Shown one piece after another: positions 5,688-13,686 of a DNA stretch of 13,998 nucleotides. Location of the stretch: contig DAIDAH010000049.1 of assembly GCA_027310735.1 (NCBI GenBank), positions 1 through 13,998 on the forward strand. The letters are read 5' to 3'. The position numbers and the translations under genes were made by a program. The notes under the pieces were generated by a model that searched no databases, had not been told where the DNA came from, and saw only the letters and a program-made list of their open reading frames with translations. Numbering within the stretch: position 1 is the first letter of the stretch; every line of letters starts with the position of its first letter. Origin of the DNA: Methylotenera sp. Lineage in GTDB: Bacteria; Pseudomonadota; Gammaproteobacteria; Burkholderiales; Methylophilaceae.

Positions 5688-8123
5688 CTATTGCGAAATG
5701 GAATCGTGCCAGTAGCGTTTATGCTGACTACGCCAACTTGTCACATTGATTTCATGTTGACGCAGAGGGTCATCAACAAAGTGTAAAGTTAGTGCCCCAT
5801 GATAATCAGAGCGATACATGATGCTATTCATGTCTTGGTAACGCGCGACTACTTCAGGAGCCGGGTGCTTGAATCTATTCAAATACCCGGTAGTAAACAC
5901 ATTAACACTTGGATTTACCGCTGAAATAAAACCTATAGATGAGGATGTTTTACTGCCGTGATGTGGAGCCACAATAACATTGCTCATTAACTTATCAGCA
6001 CTAATGTTCAAAAGTGTCATTTCAGCACTTTTTTCAATATCCCCTGTTAATAACAAACTGCCTGATTGACTCGTAACCTTAACCACACAACTGCGATTAT
6101 TATCTTTAATTGTTGCATCATCATAACTTTCCAGTTCTGGATACAGCACTTCAAAACTTACGCCATCCCAAGACCACCGCTGACCAGCATAACACCGCAT
6201 GCTTTGGGCGGTTTTCAACACAGTACTACTTTCTGGTAAAGAACTAGCAAACCACCCTACTGACATTTGTGCAAACACAGAATTCATACCACCACTATGA
6301 TCATTATCATTGTGACTCACAATAAATCCATCCAACTTTTTGACGCCCTCTCCACGTAAAAATGGCACCACAATATGGCTACCCGCATCACTTTGCGCGT
6401 TATATATTGGGCCAGCGTCATATAACAAAGTATGCTTTTCCGTCTGCACTACTACGCTTAAGCCCTGCCCAACATCTAGCACCGTGACTTTCATATCACC
6501 AACTAGCGGGCGAACTGGCGTTATAAATATCATAGGCAAAAATCCTACCCAACCCAGCCAACGCAGTGGAAACCCGAGTGGCAATAACAGCCACAGCACA
6601 CCAACTATGGCAGGCAGCAATGTCCATACGGCTGGATCATGTTGCTGCCACGTGGACATAGGTAGTTGATTAAGCCACTTCAAAGCCGCCATACAAATCT
6701 GCAATACCTGATATGACAGGTGAAGCGGCGCATCAAATGGCAAAAAACTGCCTAACAACGCCAAAGGTGTCACCAAAAAACTTATCATAGGAATGGCAAA
6801 GGCGTTGGCAACAGGTGAAACTATTGATGTTTGGTTAAACATCACCAATAACAATGGCAACATACCTATGGTGACCGCCCATTGCGTTTGCACTGCGGCT
6901 GTGAACCAGTGCGGCTGACCAATACGTGCACCTAACGCATAAGCCAATATTGCCACAGCTCCGAATGAGAGCCAGAAACCCGGTGCAGAAACAGCCCATG
7001 GATCAAGCAACACGACAATACAAAGCGCCATGGCTAACACTTGAGAAATCACCAATTGCCGTCCAGACCACAAAGCCACGGCAAACACTAACAGCATATA
7101 AAATGTCCGTTGCGATGGCACGGAGAATCCAGCAATCAAGGCATAGCATACTGCTGTAATGACACCAACAACCGTTGCAGCTTTACGCGTTGGCAAACGC
7201 AAGGCCAGCATCGGAATACGCCGCCAAAAGAATGCGACCAATCCAAAAGCCAAACCTGCCAACATGGTGATATGCAACCCTGAAATCGACATCAGATGAC
7301 TAGTCCCTGTACGCAAAAATACCTGCCAGTCAGCTTGATTAATTTGACTATCATCACCTATTACCAGTGCTTGAATAACACCTGCCAACGGCTTACCGAC
7401 CAGCACACTAGCAATGCGCTGCCTGACCTTTTCCCGAAGGCGTTCTACAACATACTTAGGTTGCCAGACAAAATCGCTCAGCCGTACATTAGCTCCTGCG
7501 CTTTTATGACCACTATTAATACTGCCCATAGCACGGATATTTTCACTCAGCGCCCAAGCCTCAAAATCAAATCCGTGTGGGTTCTGTGTGCCATGCGGTC
7601 GCTTTAAGCGAACCAACAACTTCCATCGTTCACCTGCATGAAACCGGCTATATGGCGTCAAAACTGGCGCGAGAGTTTGGGCATGCCTAGCGCCAGCTAA
7701 ATAGTTACCTCTATATTGGTTAAGACTGATGTGCTTAGGTACAACCACATCTGGTGTGAGTATTTCTTCAGTATCAAAGCGGAATCGTTCTCCACGCTCG
7801 GTAGCTTCGGGCACGCTTGCCACGACACCTACAACCTCAATCGTTTTCTGCTCCCATAGATGAGGTAGCTCGTCGCTCATGCGCCACATTGCAAAGCCGC
7901 TTGCCCAGCATATGCCAAATAAAAACGCAGCGATGCCCATCAACAGTGGACGCAAAAAGTATCGGAAGTTTACAAAAGCGATTGAGCATCGCAGATGATA
8001 TAGCGAGAGAAAAATTGGCACCAACGCAAAGGTTGCAGTGCACAGCCAAGTTAGGCTTGGCAACTGTGCTAACTGCTGCACAGTCCAGGCACCCAATACA
8101 AACATCAGTGCCGCAAAAACCAT
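5688..8123 (-). CDS. comEC: ComEC/Rec2-family DNA internalization protein
   Basis: ComEC is the inner-membrane channel through which one DNA strand enters the cytoplasm during natural transformation. The 811-aa protein has the full three-part layout: an N-terminal membrane segment plus DUF4131/OB-like domain (about 30-200), the competence domain with the hallmark GTSHLMSISGLHI (273-285) and many helices (to about 540), and a C-terminal metallo-beta-lactamase-like domain. That last domain has LDVGQG (549-554), SHNDNDHSGG (603-612), LTGD (692-695) and HHGS (721-724), so nuclease-type metal ligands appear intact. An in-frame TAG lies two codons upstream of the ATG, fixing the earliest start. No clear Shine-Dalgarno is seen. 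It follows lolD by 36 bp. An intact copy suggests competence capacity but does not prove it. Confidence 0.95.
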   Translation of the reverse strand: MVFAALMFVLGAWTVQQLAQLPSLTWLCTATFALVPIFLSLYHLRCSIAFVNFRYFLRPLLMGIAAFLFGICWASGFAMWRMSDELPHLWEQKTIEVVGVVASVPEATERGERFRFDTEEILTPDVVVPKHISLNQYRGNYLAGARHAQTLAPVLTPYSRFHAGERWKLLVRLKRPHGTQNPHGFDFEAWALSENIRAMGSINSGHKSAGANVRLSDFVWQPKYVVERLREKVRQRIASVLVGKPLAGVIQALVIGDDSQINQADWQVFLRTGTSHLMSISGLHITMLAGLAFGLVAFFWRRIPMLALRLPTRKAATVVGVITAVCYALIAGFSVPSQRTFYMLLVFAVALWSGRQLVISQVLAMALCIVVLLDPWAVSAPGFWLSFGAVAILAYALGARIGQPHWFTAAVQTQWAVTIGMLPLLLVMFNQTSIVSPVANAFAIPMISFLVTPLALLGSFLPFDAPLHLSYQVLQICMAALKWLNQLPMSTWQQHDPAVWTLLPAIVGVLWLLLPLGFPLRWLGWVGFLPMIFITPVRPLVGDMKVTVLDVGQGLSVVVQTEKHTLLYDAGPIYNAQSDAGSHIVVPFLRGEGVKKLDGFIVSHNDNDHSGGMNSVFAQMSVGWFASSLPESSTVLKTAQSMRCYAGQRWSWDGVSFEVLYPELESYDDATIKDNNRSCVVKVTSQSGSLLLTGDIEKSAEMTLLNISADKLMSNVIVAPHHGSKTSSSIGFISAVNPSVNVFTTGYLNRFKHPAPEVVARYQDMNSIMYRSDYHGALTLHFVDDPLRQHEINVTSWRSQHKRYWHDSISQ

Positions 8124-8159
8124 AGGCTAAATTTAAGAACGAGCTAACACACGTAGCAT

Positions 8160-8846
8160 TTAAAGAGACTGCAATTGACCATCAACTAATTTGTATTGGC
8201 GCTGCATTTTTTGTGCAAGTTCCAAATCATGCGTCACCACTACCAAACTCAATTGCTGCGTTTGATTCATTTCCAGCAGCAGATCAAACACTGCATGCGC
8301 TGTGTGGCGATCCAGATTACCTGTCGGCTCATCTGCCAATATACATTGTGGCCGCGTCACCAAGGCGCGAGCTACGGCAGCACGCTGACGCTCACCTCCA
8401 GAAAGCTCACCGGGCATATGCTCCAAACGATGTTTCAAACCCACTTTTGTCAGTGTTTCCGCAGCTAAGGTAAGTGCTTGCTCACGGCTCATACGCCGAA
8501 TTAACAAAGGCATAGCGACATTCTCAAGTGCGGTAAATTCCGGCAGCAAATGATGGAATTGATACACGAAGCCGAGCGACTGATTGCGTAAGTCGCCTTT
8601 TTTTGACTCACTCATCGTCGCCAAATTTTGATCGAGAATCCTAACCTCACCGCTACTAGGTACATCCAAGCCGCCCAACAAGTGGAGTAAGGTGCTTTTA
8701 CCCGACCCTGATGTGCCGACGATTGCAACCTGCTCTCCAGCACTCACACTTAAATCTATTCCGTTTAAGACTGCAACTTCCAAACCTTGATAAGTTTTAT
8801 GTAGTGCATTGCATCCAACGATACTATTTGAGCCTATATTATTCAT
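8160..8846 (-). CDS. lolD: lipoprotein-releasing ABC transporter ATP-binding protein LolD
   Basis: LolD is the ATPase that powers release of outer-membrane lipoproteins from the inner membrane to the carrier LolA. The 228-aa protein has Walker A GTSGSGKS (44-51), Q-loop Gln96 within FVYQFHHLLPEFTALENV, signature LSGGE (148-152), Walker B ILADEPTGNLD (169-179) and H-loop His206. The ADEPTGNLD form and the FHHLLPEF segment are typical of the MacB/LolD subfamily, and adjacency to a LolC/E permease fixes the assignment. The ATG overlaps the end of the permease gene by 8 bp, and GAGG nine nt upstream lies inside that gene, so translation is probably coupled. Confidence 0.95.
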   Translation of the reverse strand: MNNIGSNSIVGCNALHKTYQGLEVAVLNGIDLSVSAGEQVAIVGTSGSGKSTLLHLLGGLDVPSSGEVRILDQNLATMSESKKGDLRNQSLGFVYQFHHLLPEFTALENVAMPLLIRRMSREQALTLAAETLTKVGLKHRLEHMPGELSGGERQRAAVARALVTRPQCILADEPTGNLDRHTAHAVFDLLLEMNQTQQLSLVVVTHDLELAQKMQRQYKLVDGQLQSL

Positions 8847-10125
8847 AACGCAATGCCTCGGCAGGGTTGATTTTACTGGCTCTCCAGCTAGGGTATAACG
8901 TGGCCAGCAAGCTCAGCACAAATGACATTATCACAATGGTAGTAACATCAGACCACTCTAAATCCGACGGCAGATCGCTGATATAGTAAACATCTTTGGC
9001 TAAAAACTGCACATGAAACAAATGCTCGATAAATGGAATAATCGTGCTTATATTCAGTGCGATCACAACGCCAAAAATAGCTCCAAACACAGTACCTATG
9101 ATGCCAATCAAAGCACCTTGCACAATAAAAATCGTCATAATACTAGCAGGGCTGGCACCTAAAGTACGCATAATGGCAATGTCAGCGCGCTTATCAGTCA
9201 CGGCCATCACTAGCGTAGAGACAATATTAAAAGCAGCTACAGCCACAATCAGCGTAAGAATGATAAACATAACTCGCTTTTCCATTTGTACTGCTTTGAA
9301 AAAGTTAGCATGCTGCTGCGTCCAATCGGTTACATAATACGCGCCACCATTCTGGTTAAGCTCCGAATTGAGGGATTCAGCAATGCTTGGCGCATTAAAT
9401 AAATCATCCAACTTCAAGCGCACCCCAGACACATTATTCCCCATACGGTATAACTTGGCCGCATCATCCATATGGATCAAGGCTAATCCTGCATCATATT
9501 CATACATGCCGATTTGGAATAAACCAACCAAGGTGAATTGCTTCAGACGTGGGACCACGCCCGTAGGTGTAAACTGACCTTGGGGCGCCATCACCAACAC
9601 CTTATCGCCGATCTGCGCACCTAAAGCCAAAGCCAAATCACTGCCTAGAATAATATCGAATTCACCCGGATGCAGATCACTCAAGCTACCAACTTTCATA
9701 TGGCTGCCAAGTTCTGCCACTTGATTTTCTTCGGATGGCAGCACGCCGCGAATGATCGCGCCCTGCACGCCCTGCCCATAGCTCAGCATTCCTTGCGCTG
9801 TAATATAAGGTGCACTCGCCAATACATGCGGATGCCTACCTGAAACGGCGGCGACTACTTGCCAATTATCCAGCTGATTGTTGGCACCGGTAATTTCTAA
9901 ATGAGAAGCCACACCCAAAATTCGCGTACGTAACTCTTTTTGGAAACCGTTCATGACAGACAACACAACAATCAAGGCTGCGACGCCAAGCGCAATCCCT
10001 ATCATACTGGTGAGAGAAATAAATGAAATGAAATGATTTTTACGTTTCGCCCGCGTATAACGCATGCCAACGAACAATTCAAATACAGATAATTTTAAAA
10101 GACCGGATTTTATAATTGATAACAT
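8839..10125 (-). CDS. lolC: lipoprotein-releasing ABC transporter permease (LolC/LolE family)
   Basis: This 428-aa inner-membrane permease works with LolD to extract lipoproteins. An N-terminal amphipathic stretch precedes RYTRAKRKNHFISFISL (22-38), a family hallmark, and helix 1 (about 38-58). A large periplasmic MacB-like domain (about 60-280) follows, then three helices at about 285-310, 330-360 and 395-415 and the C-terminal YPSWRASKINPAEALRYE (411-428), the FtsX-family cytoplasmic end. Only one permease gene sits next to lolD, unlike the E. coli lolC-lolD-lolE order. It may pair with itself (LolF-like) or with a paralogue elsewhere; LolC and LolE cannot be separated by eye. Residues 1-12 exceed the usual start, and the Shine-Dalgarno is weak. 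Confidence 0.93.
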   Translation of the reverse strand: MLSIIKSGLLKLSVFELFVGMRYTRAKRKNHFISFISLTSMIGIALGVAALIVVLSVMNGFQKELRTRILGVASHLEITGANNQLDNWQVVAAVSGRHPHVLASAPYITAQGMLSYGQGVQGAIIRGVLPSEENQVAELGSHMKVGSLSDLHPGEFDIILGSDLALALGAQIGDKVLVMAPQGQFTPTGVVPRLKQFTLVGLFQIGMYEYDAGLALIHMDDAAKLYRMGNNVSGVRLKLDDLFNAPSIAESLNSELNQNGGAYYVTDWTQQHANFFKAVQMEKRVMFIILTLIVAVAAFNIVSTLVMAVTDKRADIAIMRTLGASPASIMTIFIVQGALIGIIGTVFGAIFGVVIALNISTIIPFIEHLFHVQFLAKDVYYISDLPSDLEWSDVTTIVIMSFVLSLLATLYPSWRASKINPAEALRYE

Positions 10126-10197
10126 ATCTTAAATTTTAACAGGCTTATCGTGCTGCTTAAAAACATATTGCACAACAACTCTGATAAAATTATACGT
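10126..10197. promoter_or_regulatory. divergent lolC/E - ribE intergenic region
   Basis: This 72-bp AT-rich gap must hold the promoters of both the leftward envelope array and the rightward riboflavin genes. A perfect TATAAT is present on the minus strand (10189-10194), about 64 nt before the lolC/E start, but its -35 would fall inside ribE and matches poorly. On the plus strand TAAAAT (10185-10190) lies seven nt before the ribE ATG, and TTGCAC (10168-10173) is 17 bp from a TATACG. No FMN riboswitch (RFN element) fits or is visible here. Confidence 0.4.
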
Positions 10198-10809
10198 ATG
10201 TTTACAGGAATAATTCAGGCCGTAGGCCAAATCGAACACATCTCCCCAGTTGGCGAGGATGTAAAACTTAGCATTAACTGTGCAGGACTAGACGTTGACG
10301 ACGTCAATATTGGCGACAGTATTGCAGTTAATGGCGTCTGCTTGACCGTTGTTACATTCAACGACAACCATTTTAATGTGCATGTTTCTCACGAAACCTT
10401 GTCCGTGACGACTGGCTTAAACCAAGTGCATCCCGTCAATCTGGAAAAAGCATTGCGACTCAGCGACAGGCTAGGTGGACATTTGGTAAGCGGTCATGTA
10501 GATGGTGTAGGTGAAGTGGTGAGCTTTGAGCCTTTAGGCGACTGTTGGAAGCTGGATATTCGCGCGCCACATGCCATTTCAAAATACATTGTGGTCAAAG
10601 GCTCTATATGTGTGGATGGCGTGAGCTTAACTGTCAATACCGTTAACAAAGACACCTTGAGCATTAACTTGATCCCACACACACTAGAAAACACCACATT
10701 AAAACTATTAAGCGCAGGTAGCCGCGTGAATCTGGAAGTAGACCAAATTGCACGTTATGTAGAACGCATGACAGAATGGGCTGCTGAAGATAACGAACTG
10801 CGTGGATAA
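10198..10809 (+). CDS. ribE: riboflavin synthase, alpha subunit
   Basis: Riboflavin synthase dismutates two 6,7-dimethyl-8-ribityllumazine molecules to riboflavin plus the pyrimidinedione precursor. The 203-aa product shows the two tandem lumazine-binding beta-barrel repeats: MFTGIIQAVG (1-10) through about residue 97 with NGVCLT (45-50, Cys48), and GHLVSGHVDGVGEV (94-107) onward with VDGVSLTVN (129-137). Both halves share the G-x-SLTV/CLTV pattern. The start is set at ATG 10198-10200 because MFTGIIQ is the invariant family N-terminus; the frame is open to a GTG at 10150 but that extension looks unlike the family. No Shine-Dalgarno precedes this ATG. ribBX follows after 39 bp. Confidence 0.96.
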   Translation: MFTGIIQAVGQIEHISPVGEDVKLSINCAGLDVDDVNIGDSIAVNGVCLTVVTFNDNHFNVHVSHETLSVTTGLNQVHPVNLEKALRLSDRLGGHLVSGHVDGVGEVVSFEPLGDCWKLDIRAPHAISKYIVVKGSICVDGVSLTVNTVNKDTLSINLIPHTLENTTLKLLSAGSRVNLEVDQIARYVERMTEWAAEDNELRG

Positions 10810-10848
10810 AATAAATTTTTCAGCAACGAAACCAACTAAGACCACCTA

Positions 10849-11952
10849 ATGAACAACCGCATCAGCTCTGCCAAAGAAATTATAGACGACATTAAACTAG
10901 GCCGCATGGTGGTATTGGTGGATGACGAACATCGTGAAAATGAAGGTGATTTGGTGTTAGCCGCAGAGTTTGCAACGGCAGAGCACATCAATTTTATGGC
11001 AAAGTATGGGCGTGGGCTTATTTGCTTAACGCTGACTGAAGCACGCTGCCACCAACTCAACCTCACAAAGATGGTACAAAAAAATGGTGCGCGCATGGGT
11101 ACAAACTTCACCGTTTCTATTGAAGCTGCAGAAGGTGTAACCACTGGAATTTCCGCAGCTGACCGTGCCCGCACTGTACAAGCCGCCGTTGCAAAGAATG
11201 CCCAGCCGCATGACATTGTCAGCCCAGGACACATTTTTCCACTAGCAGCAATGGATGGCGGCGTACTGGTTCGTGCTGGTCACACTGAAGCAGGCTGTGA
11301 CTTGTCTCAATTGGCAGGTCTAGAACCAGCCAGCGTCATCTGTGAAATCTTAAAAGATGACGGTAGCATGGCGCGCCTGCCGGACTTAATGACATTTGCC
11401 GCGGAGCATCAACTTAAAATCGGTACGATTGCAGACTTAATCCACTACCGTGCCGAAACAGAAAGCTTGATTGAGCGTGCTGCCGAACGCATGGTACAAA
11501 CACCTTATGGTGAAATGAAGCTGATTGCATATCGCGACAAAATTGCCAAAGAAACACATCTGGTCTTAGTTAAAGGCACGCCAACACCTGAGCAGGAGGT
11601 ATTAGTCCGAGTTCATGAGCCGCTGTCTATGTTTGATTTACTGGATAGTAGCAGTTGCTCGCATAGCTGGAACACGCTAGAAGCAATGAAAGTAATTGCC
11701 TCTGCCGAAGCAGGAGTAATGGTGCTGTTGCACCAACAAGAGGATGGTGAAACAATCATAGCGCGCATCCAAGGTGCTGACGAACCAGTTCGCATGAATC
11801 AGGAACTACGCACGTATGGCATAGGTTCACAAATCTTGCTGGATTGCGGCGTAGGTAAAATGAAATTACTGGCAACGCCTCGCAAGATGCCAAGCATGGC
11901 AGGCTTCGGTTTAGAGGTAACAGGCTACTTAGAGGCAAGTCCAAAGCTGTAA
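10849..11952 (+). CDS. ribBX: RibBX: DHBP synthase fused to degenerate GTP cyclohydrolase II-like domain
   Basis: The N-terminal domain (1 to about 203) is an intact 3,4-dihydroxy-2-butanone 4-phosphate synthase, which makes the four-carbon riboflavin precursor from ribulose 5-phosphate: VDDEHRENEGD (24-34), TNFTVSIEA (85-93), TTGISAADRA (98-107) and RAGHTEAGCDL (142-152). The C-terminal part (about 215-367) has GTP cyclohydrolase II fold signatures (PYGEMKLIAYRD 219-230, HLVLVKG 237-243, RTYGIGSQIL 321-330). It has lost most active-site motifs: only Cys270 of the three zinc cysteines remains, with Pro257 and His272 at the other sites, and the EGRxIGL loop is replaced by QEDGETI (297-303). 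This matches RibBX as I recall it from Proteobacteria, which retains RibB activity but not RibA activity. A separate ribA is therefore expected elsewhere in the genome. The length (367 aa) is normal for RibBX. Confidence 0.92.
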   Translation: MNNRISSAKEIIDDIKLGRMVVLVDDEHRENEGDLVLAAEFATAEHINFMAKYGRGLICLTLTEARCHQLNLTKMVQKNGARMGTNFTVSIEAAEGVTTGISAADRARTVQAAVAKNAQPHDIVSPGHIFPLAAMDGGVLVRAGHTEAGCDLSQLAGLEPASVICEILKDDGSMARLPDLMTFAAEHQLKIGTIADLIHYRAETESLIERAAERMVQTPYGEMKLIAYRDKIAKETHLVLVKGTPTPEQEVLVRVHEPLSMFDLLDSSSCSHSWNTLEAMKVIASAEAGVMVLLHQQEDGETIIARIQGADEPVRMNQELRTYGIGSQILLDCGVGKMKLLATPRKMPSMAGFGLEVTGYLEASPKL

Positions 11953-11997
11953 GCTTGGGCTTAATTAATAATCAACTGGATATTTTAAATAACACCA

Positions 11998-12588
11998 TTG
12001 GAAAACATTAATCTCACAGGTCATTTTCTCATCGCAATGCCTGCGTTGACTGACCCTTATTTTTCGAAATCCGTCACTTTCATCTGCACACACAATGAGG
12101 ACGGCGCAATGGGCGTAGTCATTAACCGCCCTACTGACGTTACTTTTGAAACATTGTTTGAAAAAATCAATGTTCCTCTACAAAACAGCTCCGTTGCAAA
12201 TCAGCCAGTACTCTATGGCGGCCCGGTGCAACCTGAGCGTGGTTTTGTTTTACATACACCATCAGCCAAACAAGCAACACATGACTGGGACAGTTCAATC
12301 ACGATTGCTAAGCATACCGCGCTCACCACGTCAAAAGACATTTTAGAAGCCGTCGCACAAGGCAATGGCCCAGAAAAGATGTTACTGACGCTTGGTTATG
12401 CTGGCTGGACGCCCGGCCAACTTGAACAGGAAATTGCACAAAATGCTTGGTTGTCAGTACAAGCTAAAGATGCCGCCGAACTCAATAAAATACTATATGA
12501 CACCAATTATGACGAGAAACTCAACGCCACTCTGGCATTGCTAGGCGTGGATCCTGCCATGCTGTCAGATGTCGCAGGTCACGCTTGA
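11998..12588 (+). CDS. yqgE: YqgE/AlgH family protein (UPF0301)
   Basis: A 196-aa cytoplasmic protein with family hallmarks LTGHFLIAMP (6-15), GAMGVVINRP (36-45), YGGPVQPERGFVLH (73-86) and LGYAGWTPGQLEQEI (122-136). The biochemical role is not established; the Pseudomonas homologue is called AlgH, after an alginate-linked regulator. The start codon is TTG (11998-12000), chosen because the protein then begins MENINLTGHF as the family does. The nearest Shine-Dalgarno-like CTGGA is 17 nt away, so initiation looks weak. The stop overlaps the ruvX ATG by one base (TGATG), which fits the widespread yqgE-ruvX pairing. Confidence 0.93.
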   Translation: MENINLTGHFLIAMPALTDPYFSKSVTFICTHNEDGAMGVVINRPTDVTFETLFEKINVPLQNSSVANQPVLYGGPVQPERGFVLHTPSAKQATHDWDSSITIAKHTALTTSKDILEAVAQGNGPEKMLLTLGYAGWTPGQLEQEIAQNAWLSVQAKDAAELNKILYDTNYDEKLNATLALLGVDPAMLSDVAGHA

Positions 12589-13079
12589 TGCAAGAGTCGA
12601 GTCAAGCCTCAGCGGGACATACACAACTGATCGACAATGAAAAAGTCTATGCAGCAGGCATTGTTTTAAAGGGTACCGTACTCGCTTTTGATTTTGGTGA
12701 ACAACGGATTGGTGTTGCAGTAGGTGAGCATCTACTAGCCACAGCCAATCCACTAATGACGATTGATAATGAAAGTAACGAAGTCCGCTTTCAGCTTATT
12801 ACTGCACTAGTGAAGGAGTGGCAACCTAAGCTGTTAATTGTAGGCTTGCCATTAAGCCTAGATGGCACAGAACACAGTGTGACCCAATTATGCAAAAAAT
12901 TTGCCAGACGACTCAATGGTCGCTTCAACATCCCCGTCATGATGATTGACGAACGCTACAGCTCAATTGAAGCAAGTAACTTATTGAATCAGCGTGGCAT
13001 TAAAGGTCGCGCACAGAAAGAAATGTTAGATCAAGTGGCAGCACAAACCATACTACAAAGTTATTTTGATAGCCTTTAG
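12588..13079 (+). CDS. ruvX: Holliday junction resolvase-like / pre-16S rRNA nuclease YqgF
   Basis: An RNase H-fold protein of the YqgF/RuvX family, known in E. coli for maturing the 16S rRNA 5' end and proposed as a Holliday junction resolvase. The 163-aa product shows the acidic residues expected for catalysis: Asp35 in AFDFGEQRIGVAVG (33-46), the IVGLPLSLDGTEH loop (84-96), Asp121 in IDERYSS (120-126) and Asp148 in EMLDQVAA (145-152). The ATG at 12588-12590 overlaps the yqgE stop, so translation is probably coupled; a TTG one codon earlier is possible but less likely. About 28 residues precede the conserved core, longer than the few residues usual in this family, and no internal ATG/GTG with a good Shine-Dalgarno was obvious. 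Confidence 0.93.
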   Translation: MQESSQASAGHTQLIDNEKVYAAGIVLKGTVLAFDFGEQRIGVAVGEHLLATANPLMTIDNESNEVRFQLITALVKEWQPKLLIVGLPLSLDGTEHSVTQLCKKFARRLNGRFNIPVMMIDERYSSIEASNLLNQRGIKGRAQKEMLDQVAAQTILQSYFDSL

Positions 13080-13140
13080 AGTACCACTGACAAGCACTAT
13101 CAGAAAAAAACTCAATAAATGACGACTGGGCCAAGAAAGC

Positions 13141-13686
13141 ATGACAACATCGGACATTAAATTACCCAACGCAGAAGACCTGTTAATTACACTATCGCAA
13201 AAACTTAGGCCTTTACTAAAAACCAATGTGGCGTTAGTTGGCATACAAAGTGGTGGCGTGTGGCTATTGCAGCGACTGCTAATATTACTGGAAAGTGATA
13301 TTGCCAGTAACGGCATCGAGCATGGCACACTTGATGTTTCATTTTACCGAGATGATTACGCTCAACGTGGCTTAAAGGCTGAAAATCGCCCAAGTCAAAT
13401 TCCCTTTGACGTTGAAAATAAACACATCTTACTAATTGATGATGTTTTCTATACAGGCCGAACTACACGAGCAGCTATGAATGAACTCTTTGACTACGGC
13501 CGACCTGCCAGCATCACGCTAGTAGCTCTTGTTGACCGTGGTGGGCGTGAACTGCCTATAGCACCACAGATTGTTGCGGCTGAAATTCCACTACATGTAG
13601 ATCAAAACTTGCAGTTAAAACAACAAGCCGATGGAACGTTATCTTTAGAACTTCAACCTAACACAGCAAATACAACACACGTATGA
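13141..13686 (+). CDS. pyrR: PyrR: uracil phosphoribosyltransferase / pyrimidine operon regulator
   Basis: A 181-aa type I phosphoribosyltransferase of the PyrR family. It has the PRPP-binding loop ILLIDDVFYTGRTTR (96-110), the DVSFYRDDY segment (65-73) and VDRGGRELPI (131-140), all typical of PyrR. Family enzymes convert uracil and PRPP to UMP; in Gram-positives they also control pyr mRNA attenuation. No attenuator-like terminator or anti-terminator is visible in the 61-bp upstream gap, so RNA-based control here is not supported. Start: ATG 13141 with a weak purine-rich AAGAAAG just upstream. The stop overlaps the pyrB start by four bases (ATGA), implying coupled translation with the pathway gene it may regulate. 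Confidence 0.93.
   Translation: MTTSDIKLPNAEDLLITLSQKLRPLLKTNVALVGIQSGGVWLLQRLLILLESDIASNGIEHGTLDVSFYRDDYAQRGLKAENRPSQIPFDVENKHILLIDDVFYTGRTTRAAMNELFDYGRPASITLVALVDRGGRELPIAPQIVAAEIPLHVDQNLQLKQQADGTLSLELQPNTANTTHV

Noticed and set aside
7817..8125. 102-codon plus-strand frame at the 5' end of comEC, and a 70-codon minus-strand frame overlapping it
   Set aside because: Both lie within the intact comEC coding sequence and show no family features.
10150..10197. Sixteen-codon upstream extension of ribE from a GTG at 10150
   Set aside because: MFTGIIQ is the standard riboflavin synthase N-terminus; the extension has no family resemblance and no ribosome-binding site.
10126..10197. FMN riboswitch upstream of ribE
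   Set aside because: The gap is too short for an RFN element and none of its conserved blocks is visible.
10836..11234. 132-codon open frame on the minus strand inside ribBX
   Set aside because: It is antisense to the well-conserved DHBP synthase domain, has no recognisable motif, and is explained as a shadow of the real coding frame.
13085..13110. CTGA/TCAG pair followed by an A-run between ruvX and pyrR as a terminator or pyr attenuator
   Set aside because: The stem is only four bp and the run after it on the transcribed strand is A, not T, so it fits neither.
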